A stretch of 64,000 bases of DNA from Leptoclinus maculatus (lineage: Eukaryota; Chordata; Actinopteri; Perciformes; Stichaeidae). A program made the position numbers and the translations under genes. Shown here piece after piece: positions 27,934 through 37,618 of the stretch. The stretch's first letter is position 1. Each line of letters begins with the position of its first letter. The notes beneath the pieces are model-generated. The model was not told where the DNA came from. It worked only from the letters and a program-made list of their open reading frames with translations, and did not search any database. The stretch is taken from positions 114,501 to 178,500 of the forward strand of contig JAVDOI010000118.1 in assembly GCA_032191485.1 (NCBI GenBank), given 5' to 3'.

Positions 27934-28969
27934 GTAAGACATCTTTTTGATTTATTTTAGCATTTTTCTTTTGATTCATCCCCTTCAAAGCATTTAAAGC
28001 ATTGTCAGTTTAGAAAGTTTAAGAGTTTAAAGGTGAACAGTTGACACTATATTATCAGGCCTGTTGGAAACACTCGTGTAAACTGTTTTTTTGAGTGACA
28101 GAATGTCTTAAATGTGGCAGGACGTCTGTGTAATGTGTTCACAATAGTGTAGAGGTTTAAACACAGTTATTTTGGGTTGCAGGCATCAAATCTTCCTATT
28201 TTAACATTAAAATGTATATTTTTTAAAATAGAACATTTTCATAAAATGCACATATGGAACGATTAGAGGCGAACGTCAGGACGTAACTACGTCATCAAAC
28301 CAGGGCACGATGCGACCCTGAGTGGGTTTGACTGTTGAAACTTGAGTTATTAAACAAACATCTGCTCCTTTTACTTCATCATATTACATAAACTATTTCT
28401 TCGTCGTGACGCACGTAGTTCAACATATACGTTCACGCTGTTTATTGCAAGCCATTGACCGTTTCGTCCACACAAATGTAAAATAAACGTCTTTGTCCAG
28501 AGCTCACGAGTACTCAACAGTCGGTTAATTGACCCGCTGACTGACTGATTACCAGCTGGAATCTGAATCCAGATCAGAAACGTGGGAAAAGCCCGTGCGT
28601 AAAAGCGCTTGGCCAGCTGCTCCTCTCACCCTACTCTGTTGTTTCGGACATATAATAACAGTAATAAGAATAATATCTATAACGACAATAATATTATTTA
28701 TTGCTTTTATCATTATTAATATAGTTGTTGTTGTTTTGTTATGTGTTCTCTGTTCAAACTAACAGAGGCAGAGCTGCACTATGTTTGGTATAAAGGTTTA
28801 AAGGTGAACCCTCTTGTGTGTTGGGGACTTTATGTGAGTCGTGTAGTGCAGTCCTACTTTATGGCTCTGCTGTCGTCTTTTCTAATTTGAACTTTGATTA
28901 TTGCTTAATGTAATCCAGAAATATTTCATGTTATGAGAAATCTTGACAGTTTAAATGTTTCCCTCTCAG

Positions 28970-29529
28970 CTGGTGTCGACTACGTCATCGAACGTCCTGC
29001 ACAAGACAGCCTCCCTGAAGTCATCAGGATCCTCGACGACCACCAAGGTAATCTCCCGATCTACATCTCTTCTTCGGAAGAGGAAGGTGAGGTTGTGATT
29101 GGGATGGTGGAGGTGGAGCCCGGCGTTGTGGGTGGAGGTCAGGTGGAGCCCGGCGTTGTGGGTGGAGGTCAGGTGGAGCCCGGCGTTGTGGGTGGAGGTC
29201 AGGTGGATCTCGGCGTTGTGGGTGGAGGTCAGGTGGAGCCCGGCGTTGTGGGTGGAGGTCAGGTGGATCTCGGCGTTGTGGGTGGAGGTCAGGTGGAGCC
29301 CGGCGTTGTGGGTGGAGGTCAGGTGGAGCCCGGCGTTGTGGGTGGAGGTCAGGTGGATCTCGGCTTTGCGCGTGTGTTGCTTCACTTGCCCTTCTCTGGC
29401 GACTCGGAGGAAGAGGACATGGAGGAAGAGGACTTGGAGGAAGAGGACATGGAGGAAGAGGACTTGGAGGAAGAGGACATGGAGGAAGAGGACTTGGAGG
29501 AAGAGGACATGGAGGAAGAGGACTTGTAG
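28970..29529 (+). CDS. Unrecognised repeat-rich ORF, acidic C-terminus
   Basis: A plus-strand frame follows a good acceptor (tttccctctcag|CTGGTG). It begins GVDYVIERPAQDSLPEVIRI, continues through SSSEEEGEVV, then eight copies of a ten-residue unit (VEPGVVGGGQ or VDLGVVGGGQ), then LLHLPFSGDS and alternating EEEDM/EEEDL five-residue units to a TAG at 29527-29529. Both repeat units are multiples of three bases, so the frame survives copy-number change. A potential donor at 29047/29048 (CACCAAG|GTAATC) would split off a 78-nt exon. The acidic repeat continues past the stop. I do not recognise a family. The two repeat blocks could be noncoding minisatellites that are open by chance. The ERV-A insertion lies 145 bp downstream. 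Confidence 0.4.
29113..29370 (+). repeat. 30-bp minisatellite
   Basis: Eight units of gtggagcccggcgttgtggg plus tggaggtcag, two of them with gatct in place of gagcc, followed by a partial ninth. They encode VEPGVVGGGQ or VDLGVVGGGQ on the plus strand, and all six frames stay open over most of the array. Confidence 0.95.
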
Positions 29530-29567
29530 GAAGAGGACATGGAGGAAGAGGACTTGGAGGAAGATGA
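29407..29567 (+). repeat. 15-bp acidic-coding minisatellite
   Basis: About ten units of gaggaagaggacatg or gaggaagaggacttg, in alternating order (a 30-bp dimer). One unit has tag in place of gag and creates the stop at 29527-29529. Confidence 0.93.
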
Positions 29568-29674
29568 TGAACATGCAACTGTTTCCTGCAGGATTGTAAA
29601 ACCTTTGCATCTGGCAGGACTGATAAAGCACCAGACAGCCTTCTCTCGCGTCTGGCGGGGTTGGCGATAGGTAG

Positions 29675-30625
29675 TGTAGCATGTGCGGCTCCTGCCCCGT
29701 TTCTAGGCGGGGAAGTCTTTCGCACCTAACCCGGTGGTCACTCCGTCGGCTGTCCCGCCTGCGAGGTTATGTTATCCTCTTTTAGGTGTCGGGACAATAC
29801 CGTAGGCCTTTTATCTCACCCCGTAGCTAAATAGTTAGGATTTCGGAATTAATTGTCTTTTTGAAAGTCTTTTACGGCTAATGCCCTAGGAGCTCTCAAT
29901 AGGATGTAACCCTAACACCCGGTATGTAATAGTTATGTACATCGTCTATACTTTACTATTGCCTATTGTGAACATTCTCACCATTTATGACCGACACTGC
30001 AATGTCTTCACCCATGGAACTTACCTTAAGCTCCAAATGGTAGCTTCTGTCGTCACGTGTGGATCGCACGGTTAGTGGACAGGGAAGAGGGTTAAATTGT
30101 TTTAAAGGACCCGAATACTTGTTTGGTTTCAGTCACTTACTAAATGTAAGGCTGTGTTTTTATTTCAGGTTTTCACACAAGATTCACGTACAACAATTTC
30201 AATTCAATGAAACAGTTACAGTGGCTATCAGGACTATTCTATCATTCCTCTTTATCAGTCTTCACTGAGTTTGTAATGAGGCACTCTCCAGTCACTTGCT
30301 GGCTTTTCTCCCCCCTTCTGTCAACTTTCTGCTCTGTTCTGCTGTTTTTATTCTACTCTCAGGCTGGAACCTCCTTCTTCTTGGGCTGGGTCTGAATGTA
30401 ACTGGTTTGATCCTGTTAAAGTGACTAGGTTACACAAAGGGTCTAACTCTAAACTGTTCATTTGTTAAATCACAGCTATTAAAAAATAAAACAAGTTATA
30501 ATATGATGGTTATAAAAAGTGTAAACACGCTATAGGTTATGCTGGTTATACTTAGAAATAAAAAAGGTTATAGTTTATACTAGCTATACTTTTATGCTTT
30601 CATACTTTTCTACGATCTTTCTACA
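29675..30625 (-). repeat. ERV-A 3' LTR (951 bp)
   Basis: It begins (plus strand) TGTAGCATGTGCGG and ends CTTTCTACA. It matches 38746-39731 over its whole length but lacks 35 bp that the other copy has near 39450-39484. That segment is bounded by a short cctcctt direct repeat, so it was probably lost by slippage or recombination here. Confidence 0.93.
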
Positions 30626-30636
30626 TCCTCCTCATG
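30626..30636 (-). promoter_or_regulatory. ERV-A polypurine tract
   Basis: On the minus strand GAGGAGGA abuts the start of the 3' LTR (TGTAGAAAG). The tract is short, but its position is right for plus-strand priming. Confidence 0.5.
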
Positions 30637-30874
30637 AAAGTATCAAAGTATCAGAGTTTACATTCACATTTCAATATACATTTTTATTAATCGCACCAGA
30701 CCGTCTGTGGCCCATCAGGTCCATGGTTTGAATCAGGAACATGGTCTCCAGATGTTCACCGTCTTCACTTAGCACAAACATTTCACACCATTTTAGCCCA
30801 CAGCTGTGATCCCACATCCGGAGTCTCAGGGAAAGTTTTCCCCATCTCGGAGGTGGCAAAGGTCGCAGGAACCG

Positions 30875-31510
30875 TTACAGGTTTTCTCGGCTCAAGGTGG
30901 AACACCTTTTCATCTCTTTGTATTTCGCCATACTCCATTCTCTCTGCACACAGGATATGGCGTCCTTCCCAGGTTGCATGTATCTCACTTCAGGCCAGAA
31001 GAGAGGTTGCGACAAGTCGGACCAATTCATACGACCTTGGCACAAAGAGAAGAACTGACGCTTCGGCTCTCTGGGTGGCATCCCGTGGTTTGCTGACATG
31101 AGGCTGGTCAGCTGTCCTGCGGAAGCTGGTCCCATGTCCCCGACCTGCGGATGCTGTCCTGGTGTGATGGGTGTCGTCTCGGCTGGAGTTGGTCTCTCTG
31201 GGGCCTGCTCCATGGGTTCAGCTTCTGGTTCAGGTCCTGGCTCAGGTTCTGGGGGTTTAACTACTTCAGGCACTGGTGCGGGTTCTGGGGGGTTTGCTGC
31301 CTCCTCAAAAGAGGAGTTATTTTGGGGACTTAAATCAGACTCTCTTGCTTCTAGGTCTAAGTTATTCACTAATTGAACAACTTCTGTTTCATTCTGGAAT
31401 TCAAAGTCAGATGTACTTAAACTGAGCTCATCTCGTAGTTCATCCCAATCTACAGGGAATTGTATTGGGCTTTTAAAAGGCTCTGGTGTCAATTCATTAC
31501 CTCTCGTCAT
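30875..31510 (-). CDS. ERV-A acidic Pro-rich ORF after env (possible transactivator)
   Basis: The frame runs from an ATG at 31510 (MTRGNELTPEP) for 211 residues and is open a little further upstream without an ATG. The N-terminal third is acidic (DWDELRDELSLSTSDFEF), the middle is a Pro/Glu-rich segment (about residues 70-115), and the C-terminal part is more basic with W and Y residues (WPEVRYMQPGKD, WSMAKYKEMKR). It sits between env and the 3' LTR, where foamy viruses carry the Tas/Bel genes. Position and acidity suggest a transcriptional activator, but no family match can be claimed. The 31511-32261 stretch between it and env has no supported ORF and may be an intron or leader for it. Confidence 0.55.
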   Translation of the reverse strand: MTRGNELTPEPFKSPIQFPVDWDELRDELSLSTSDFEFQNETEVVQLVNNLDLEARESDLSPQNNSSFEEAANPPEPAPVPEVVKPPEPEPGPEPEAEPMEQAPERPTPAETTPITPGQHPQVGDMGPASAGQLTSLMSANHGMPPREPKRQFFSLCQGRMNWSDLSQPLFWPEVRYMQPGKDAISCVQREWSMAKYKEMKRCSTLSRENL

Positions 31511-32261
31511 GGTTTTATTACGGGCCTTCTTTGGTCTAGTGCTGATAAGGTGCACGCCGCCTGTGATAATAGGTTTAGAATGTTTCGTGCCTTTTTTCTT
31601 TTTCCTGGCTTTTTGTCCTCCTCTGGAGACTGTGCCAGGTCCGTCCTTTTGGGAGAGATAATTATTTACACATTATATTTTCTATTTTTCATCCCCTTAA
31701 ACAAACTCCACTTTTATCTGTCCCTAAAGACGACTGTGGTTCACCAGGTTACTCCTATAATGTGACATGTCATAGTCTGTTCTTTAGTTATCTAACATTT
31801 TAGAAACACATATCACTCTGTATATACCATAGCAGTGGGACAAGTAGATTTTTTTGGATAATTATTTGGGTTACATTTTATACCAAATTAGCTACTATTA
31901 ACAGAGTGGATGCTTTTCCTGTTTGGAATGACGGTCTCTCTGTACAGCAAACATATAATCATCACTGCAGTTGAGATACCAAGTCTTCTCAGGCATAGTT
32001 TAGAGATGCTAAAACAGACATAATACATTTTCTATAAAGTTTAAGTCATGGTTCCTTATTTTTCATAAAAGGTCATTTTCACTCTAGACATAAAGGATTA
32101 GTCCTACCATGGTCATTAGGTCCTGAAGATGAGTCAATTCCTTCTGTAAAAGGTGAAAATCGTTTTCTTTAATTCCTTCCATCTTGGCGTCTTGGCTCAG
32201 GGGGTCTGTTTATTTTGTCCTGTTGCTCTCTGAATATATACATTAGAAAGGTCATTCCCCT

Positions 32262-34829
32262 TCAGTCTAAGTGGGTGGGGTTCCGGTTTACGATCAGAGG
32301 CTCTGTTTCATTGGGGGATGTCTTTTTGTATCTCCTATGTTTTGACCTCCCAAACCATTTCTTTATCATGTATATTAATAGTTTTGTGAGCAAGATAATT
32401 CCTATAATACTTCCTAAGCAGATGGCTGCGTATTTTGCAATTGATAATACCAAATCGGTTACTACATTCAGCGCTCCGTTTACAGTGTCTTGGGCTGTTT
32501 CTACAATGGTGGTGCCTGCAATTTTTAGGCCTTCTCCTGCTGCATAGAATATGCCCATAATCATTTTCCAATTTGTTATGTCATATGTACTTTTACCTAA
32601 GTGACTAGGGATACAGTTTCCAAAACCTATTCTAAATTCCCATCTTTTGTTGAGAGTTATGGTATCGTCTCGAAAGATACCTCCTCTCTGCGGGTTATTT
32701 GCTTCTGGCTGTATCCATAGCAGATCATTTTCTCCACATACCTCTGTCCATAAATGATATCCCCTTTTCCATTCCAAATCATATGGTACTAAGCTGGGCC
32801 AATTAGTGGAGTCTCTCACTATGTTTCTAGCACTGGTTTCCAGTTTTACAGTCCTTCTACTACACTGGGTAGCATAATATCCTGTGGTACATTTTATGTA
32901 TGAGCTGATACAATTTACGCATATTGTCCCGTTACTGTATCGGGGATACGCTAGCTGTGGATTGAAAAGCACTTTATTCTCTTTGATATGGGTTCTATTT
33001 AGGGTTCGTTCTAAAATGATATCCCTTACCCAATTAGAGGAATCCATGTTCTGTTTGTTAGAATTGGTTAGGTAGTCGTGTGAGTACCAGAAATCACCGG
33101 GCCGTTTGTGGCTATCAACCTCTTTATAATACCCATATTTTAGTCCTGGTATTTGTCCTGGGTTTTCCCATAATGTGTGGGGCCACCAAGTTGCCTCTGA
33201 AACTAGTAGTCGGTAAATTAGTTCTTTGGTATTGTTTCTAACAGTGATGTAAGGGAGGGATATGCTTCCTTCTCTGGTCGCGTTCCATTCTCCAATAAGT
33301 CCTAATATTTGATTGCTCCAGTAATTCTCCATATTTTGTTCAAAGGGAGTGCCTAATTTGTTTTGATTCTGTTTTACACAGCTAGTTAGGTTTTTTAGCC
33401 ATGAGATGTCTCCCCCTGGTCCAACAGAAGATAGATAGCCGTTAACGGGGACGTAATTCATTATCATTTCCTGTATGTTTTCCATAATTGAACTATTATT
33501 CCATATTCCACATTCTTCATCACTGTCACATTCATGTCTTCCCTTTTGTGTCCCCTTAATTCTCCACTTTGGCCACATGTCTGTTCCCTCCCCTTTGCTA
33601 TTTTTCAGGCAGTGAGCTAGTTTTTTCTCCCATATTGGAAGCTGTATTTGATGCCACGTGGTTACATTAATATTGTTGTAATTTGGCACCCACATGAAAT
33701 GTTCAAAGTGGGCATTATCTTGTGTGTTTATGTACAAGGTCTGGCCCTGAGATATCCATAATGGGGTGTTTGAGTAGGTAACAAACAAAGTCCAGTTAAA
33801 TCCCTCTGATTGGAGTGATTCTGGTTCTAATGCACAATTTTTGCATGTTTGTTTTCGTGTCTCAGTTATTAGGGATCTGCGCTCTCTTTTTGGGGTCCTT
33901 ATTTGCTGCAAAGGAGTAGAGAGGTTGGGGGTAATGTGTTGAAGCAGATCTAAGGTTTCATGGACATAGCTAGGGGGAAATGAGAAAGTTGTAAAAGAAT
34001 GATTTGTGGTCTTTTGTGGCCATGGCTTAATCTCTTCTTGCCCTGGATACCAATCTAATCTCTGGCACTCCCAGGCTGTTAACTGATTTTTGTTGCTACA
34101 AGAGCAGTTACTGAAAGTTGTTCTGTGCTGTCTCTGAGTTAAGGCTAATCCTGTCACTGTCTGTCCTTCTACATGGATATCAGAGCAGGTTCGAGTTTTT
34201 TCTGTTTGGTCAGAGTTAGTGCACTTTAGCATTAGGTCTAATTTTCCTTTTTCATAGTTGAAGATGTGAGTCACGCATGATCTTTTATTTTCTCTAGAGT
34301 TACTGCCACCCCATATTTGTAGCAAGGTCACCCATTGCCAATTAGAAGAGGTCAACTGAGGGGGATCCTGCAATACTTTACACTGAGACTGAAAGCCAAT
34401 CCAGCTGGAAATAGTGCAATCCGGTTCAATCAGGTTTAAGTCAGAAGTGTCTATTTGATGCAAAAACATTATAAGGAAGTTTCTTACCCATAACGTTCTG
34501 TTTGTATGGCATGCAGCTGACATGTTTGTGGTTTGTACGCATCCGGTAGTGGGTAGGTCAACATTAACTTTTTCCCATGTTATGATCTGGGTTTGTCTAT
34601 ACGTGGTAGTTTTGGAGGCATATTTCCACATAGTCCTTTGACCCAAAGAGGCCCAAGTGACTGGGGCTATGACCAATATACTTAGTAGCACCATTATTTT
34701 CATTGAAGTTATAAGTAAATTGCATTTCCATTTAGATTTGTTCTTATTTACTGTGTATTCCGGTTGGTCCGGTTCATTCTGAGTGGTCTGTGGGTTCTCA
34801 GGATCCTTAATAGGTTTTATGACCCCCAT
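32262..34829 (-). CDS. env: ERV-A envelope glycoprotein (open frame, about 855 residues)
   Basis: An uninterrupted frame begins at an ATG at 34829 (MGVIKPIKD). This start lies just downstream of a splice acceptor at 34842, which explains subgenomic env expression. Residues 1-36 are hydrophilic, followed by a hydrophobic span at about 37-62 (signal anchor or leader). There are many N-x-S/T sites and cysteines. A furin-type RERR site lies at about 315-318 and would leave an unusually long transmembrane subunit of about 537 residues. A single C-terminal membrane span occupies about 801-822, followed by a basic then polar tail with an ETEPLI acidic-dileucine-like signal. I see no CX6CC motif of gamma-type Env. 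A long N-terminal leader and large TM subunit resemble foamy-type Env. It would mediate receptor binding and fusion if expressed. The open frame over 2.5 kb contrasts with the broken gag and pol. Confidence 0.85.
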   Translation of the reverse strand: MGVIKPIKDPENPQTTQNEPDQPEYTVNKNKSKWKCNLLITSMKIMVLLSILVIAPVTWASLGQRTMWKYASKTTTYRQTQIITWEKVNVDLPTTGCVQTTNMSAACHTNRTLWVRNFLIMFLHQIDTSDLNLIEPDCTISSWIGFQSQCKVLQDPPQLTSSNWQWVTLLQIWGGSNSRENKRSCVTHIFNYEKGKLDLMLKCTNSDQTEKTRTCSDIHVEGQTVTGLALTQRQHRTTFSNCSCSNKNQLTAWECQRLDWYPGQEEIKPWPQKTTNHSFTTFSFPPSYVHETLDLLQHITPNLSTPLQQIRTPKRERRSLITETRKQTCKNCALEPESLQSEGFNWTLFVTYSNTPLWISQGQTLYINTQDNAHFEHFMWVPNYNNINVTTWHQIQLPIWEKKLAHCLKNSKGEGTDMWPKWRIKGTQKGRHECDSDEECGIWNNSSIMENIQEMIMNYVPVNGYLSSVGPGGDISWLKNLTSCVKQNQNKLGTPFEQNMENYWSNQILGLIGEWNATREGSISLPYITVRNNTKELIYRLLVSEATWWPHTLWENPGQIPGLKYGYYKEVDSHKRPGDFWYSHDYLTNSNKQNMDSSNWVRDIILERTLNRTHIKENKVLFNPQLAYPRYSNGTICVNCISSYIKCTTGYYATQCSRRTVKLETSARNIVRDSTNWPSLVPYDLEWKRGYHLWTEVCGENDLLWIQPEANNPQRGGIFRDDTITLNKRWEFRIGFGNCIPSHLGKSTYDITNWKMIMGIFYAAGEGLKIAGTTIVETAQDTVNGALNVVTDLVLSIAKYAAICLGSIIGIILLTKLLIYMIKKWFGRSKHRRYKKTSPNETEPLIVNRNPTHLD

Positions 34830-34835
34830 CCTCCT

Positions 34836-34850
34836 CTGATCCTGTAGAAC
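34836..34850 (-). promoter_or_regulatory. Candidate splice acceptor for ERV-A env
   Basis: On the minus strand TGTTCTACAG|GATCAG places an AG acceptor (34843-34842) 12 bases upstream of the env ATG at 34829. It is consistent with a spliced env message. Confidence 0.5.
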
Positions 34851-35153
34851 ACACAAGAGCACCTTTTGTTAGAATCTTTAATTTTGTCCTGGTTGCAGCT
34901 GGAGTATCAGAAGGCTGGCTGCGCAACAAGTGCCAACCTCCGTTATAGTTATGTTAATAATAACTTGTAATATTTTTCTTTCTCCTCGCCATTTTATTTC
35001 TAAACTCCTCTCGTATTGTCGAGAAATCATTGGGGGATCCCCTGCGCATGAAAGGTCAGTAGCCCAATCATGTGAAGTGACAGGGCATGCATAGTACTTA
35101 AACGGCTTATCTTCACTACTCCAAGTCTGCCAGGCGTCAGCAATAAAATCACC

Positions 35154-35738
35154 TCACTGTGTGTCTTTGTAGGGTTTCATCATCCCTTTTTCTTGTTTTA
35201 CAGACGTCAGAAGTATCCTGCCTTTGTCATCCTTTTTTGTGCACTGATGGCGTATCATTTCAGTTAGTTCTGTCATGGTTAGGATTGAAGTTGTCCTAGT
35301 TAGAACATCTGTTTTGAGGCAGGTATACATCTGTCTGTCACATGTGGTCAGTCCCATGTAACCTCCCCTGCAGCATCTGCCTGGAGGGTAGGTATGGTCC
35401 TTTCTGACTAAATTAGCCATTATTCCTATTTCTGCAAAGCAGGTATCACACATAGTGACTCTGCAATCCCCAGGGCCCTCTCTGGCTCCGTTAGCGGGAA
35501 TTCTTTTAGGCAGGCTCTTTCTCTCTGATCTCTCTCCTTGCCATATTAGTGTTGCTTTTGGTGTATCACAGATTATACATTGTCCTGGTACATATTCACT
35601 CCATGAGAGATATTGAGTGGGATTCTCAGGGTCTGATATCTTCCCTATTTGAATTCCCCCCTGTCCTCCGTGCGACAAGACATATGCAGTGCGTCTGGTG
35701 AGTGGGTGGTAAATTGAATAATCTGAACTTTCGGCCAT
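35154..35738 (-). CDS. ERV-A Cys-rich accessory ORF between integrase and env (194 residues)
   Basis: The frame starts at an ATG at 35738 (MAESSDYSIYHPL) and is open for 194 codons. It overlaps the shifted C-terminal frame of pol (35892-35626). It has cysteine clusters that could bind zinc: CIICD at about residues 54-58, CRVTMCDTC at about 92-100 and CCRGGYMGLTTC at about 121-132. No membrane span or signal peptide is visible. Simple retroviruses have nothing here; lentiviruses carry vif, vpr or tat-like genes in this position. I do not recognise the family, and any regulatory or restriction-countering role would be a guess from position. An alternative is that it is an env leader or a remnant of a larger reading frame. 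Confidence 0.6.
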   Translation of the reverse strand: MAESSDYSIYHPLTRRTAYVLSHGGQGGIQIGKISDPENPTQYLSWSEYVPGQCIICDTPKATLIWQGERSERKSLPKRIPANGAREGPGDCRVTMCDTCFAEIGIMANLVRKDHTYPPGRCCRGGYMGLTTCDRQMYTCLKTDVLTRTTSILTMTELTEMIRHQCTKKDDKGRILLTSVKQEKGMMKPYKDTQ

Positions 35739-37018
35739 TATTTCTTCTTTGAAACGGATGGGCAGGACCTATTTGTTTTAGATTAACAATATTACCTTTT
35801 TGGAGAATCACTTCGTCTGTGCCTTCGCAAGTTGTTTGTATTGGCTGTCCTGGTTGTTTATTCCCTCTGTCTACCCAAACCTGGTCTAACATGGTTAGAG
35901 TGATCGGGGATATGAACGACTAGTTTAGGCAAAGATAAATGTTCATTTAGTTTAAGTAGCTGAACCGGGGCATCCCAATCTTTTTTGGAATTAGCTTTAA
36001 TCCACTCTTTTGCAGATCTTACCGCTCTTTCAGCTACCCCATTAGTTTCAGGTTTATATGGAATTGAGTAGATTATTTCACATCCTATTTGTTCTAATAA
36101 ATTGGTGACAATTTTATTTTTGAAATGTGTGCCGTTATCCATTCTGAGAGACAACGGGTTTTTGCCTGTAAAAAAGTCTGCAATACATCTGCTGATTGTT
36201 CTTGCTGTGGCAACACGAGAAGGATACACTCTTGTATCTCCACCCCCATTATCAGTGATAACAATAAAATATTTGTTACCGAGGGTTGATGGGATTAAAG
36301 GTCCCGCTACGTCAGCCGAAAAGTGTTCTCCGGTTTTATGAGTTTTAATGTGTCTCATCTCACATTCTATGCGTGGCATGCCCCCCTTTAGAGCGCAATC
36401 TTCGCATTGTCTTTTTATAATATTAAAGTTGTCTTTTAATTTATGAAAGGTTATCTTACGGCTTTTGAGGAACAGTCTCATTCTCTCTAAACCTATGTGA
36501 CCCAGTGATTGGTGAAGGTTCAACAAAACTCTTTGTGCTTCATTTTGAGGTATTTTAATCTGTTCATTTTGTTCCCATTCTTTTGGGAAAATGCAGATTG
36601 CTTTATACAACGCGCTTTGCACAGCTGCTGTCATATTTGTGTTAACAGAGTGTGGATAATCGTTTCGATTTTGCGCCATATTGTCTACCTCTTCGTTGAA
36701 GCGTGCATCATCTGTTTTTGCCTTTGTGTGACTCTTTACATGTCTCATGACGATTCTTTTCTTTTTCCTGAGCTCAGCAATAATTGTCCAATAATCGGAG
36801 TGTGTCAGTGGGTTACCTTTGTAGTTTTCAAAGCCCCTGAGTTCCCACATTCCTAAGTCTTCATTAAAGCTATTGCTACAATAAAAACTATCTGTTATTA
36901 TTGTGCTCTCTTTTATCTTTTTCTTGTCCATCCAAGCTAAAGCCTGCATTATGGCCAACACTTCAGCAGTCTGTGCTGTCTCTGTTCGGGGTTGGATTGA
37001 TTTATGGGGTCTCTGCAC
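35626..37018 (-). pseudogene. pol: ERV-A pol remnant: RNase H and integrase
   Basis: The main frame spans 37018-35858. The RNase H part retains the Glu of TAEVLAIMQAL, the Asp of IITDSFYCSNSF, and the His/Asp region HVKSHT...NEEVDNMA, but its first strand and first catalytic Asp are not present. The integrase follows with an HHCC zinc finger (HQSLGHIGL, then CEDC) and the catalytic triad: Asp in SADVAGP, Asp in LRMDNGTHF, and Glu in NGVAERAV exactly 36 residues later (DX35E). Near 35890 the frame shifts; the C-terminal DNA-binding part continues to about 35626 in another frame. Upstream a homopolymer (14 T on the plus strand at about 37086-37099) and a stop break the link to gag. Protease and RT are absent, so the element cannot replicate by itself. 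Confidence 0.85.
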
Positions 37019-37618
37019 AGTTGAGGATCCTGATTTTGTGATCTGGGTGACTCTGGTCTCTGGGGTTCCTTATCTGTTGCATGCGTTTTTTTTTTTTTTG
37101 GATGTTTGATCTTTTCGCTTCTCACTCTTTCTGCTCTCCTGTCGTAAATGATTATCTCATTTAACTGTTGTTGGTGATTTAGCTGTGGCCATCTATCTGC
37201 CAGATTTATCCCTCCTGGTATGTCTTTAAGTAGTTTTTCTTGTTGTATTAGGGTGGCCTGTTCACTCCATATTACATTCATTCCTTGTTGAAGGTTTATC
37301 ACTCCACTTGCTATTTCATTAGCTATGCTTCCTATTCTTCCGTCTAACCCATTGTTACCTACAGCTGCTACTTTTGACCTGAACACATCTAGGGCTGTGC
37401 TTCCTCAAGTGGAGGAGGGGGTGGGAAACTGTCTGTGTCAGGGACCGAGTTTGGCTGTGGGACGTGCGGCATTAGCGGAGATCTTAGCCTTCTGGGAGGT
37501 GGCGGCGGTGGGATTTTTGGCCTGTTTAGGTTTTGCGGGTAAGGGATCGCCGGTTCAAGGCTCGGTATCGTGGGGTATTCTGGTCGTACGGATTGTCCGT
37601 GTCCAGGATAGTCATTAA
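37019..37618 (-). pseudogene. gag: ERV-A gag distal part: Pro-rich linker and helical segment, frameshifted
   Basis: Directly after the macrodomain frame a second frame reads as a Pro-rich stretch (KIPPPPPPRRLRSP, FPPPPPLEEAQP, about 37610-37395). A third frame (37386-37080) gives a helical segment (SKVAAVGNNGLDGRIGSIAN, LQQGMNVIWSEQATLIQQEK, LADRWPQLNHQQQLNEI) ending in Lys-rich sequence. I read these as the remainder of Gag broken by two frameshifts, with Pro-rich late-domain-like sequence and possible capsid or matrix helices. No CCHC knuckle is seen. The identity as Gag rests on position only. Confidence 0.5.

Noticed and set aside
28966..29725. Minus-strand frames of about 235 residues over the 30-bp and 15-bp repeats
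   Set aside because: They are shadows of repeats with units divisible by three; the plus frame has the acceptor and better context.
31098..31376. Plus-strand Gly/Ser-rich frame opposite the ERV-A acidic ORF
   Set aside because: It is the complement of the Pro/Glu-rich coding sequence on the minus strand.
35626..35892. Separate small gene starting at the frame near 35892
   Set aside because: It is the C-terminal part of integrase in a shifted frame and continues pol directly.
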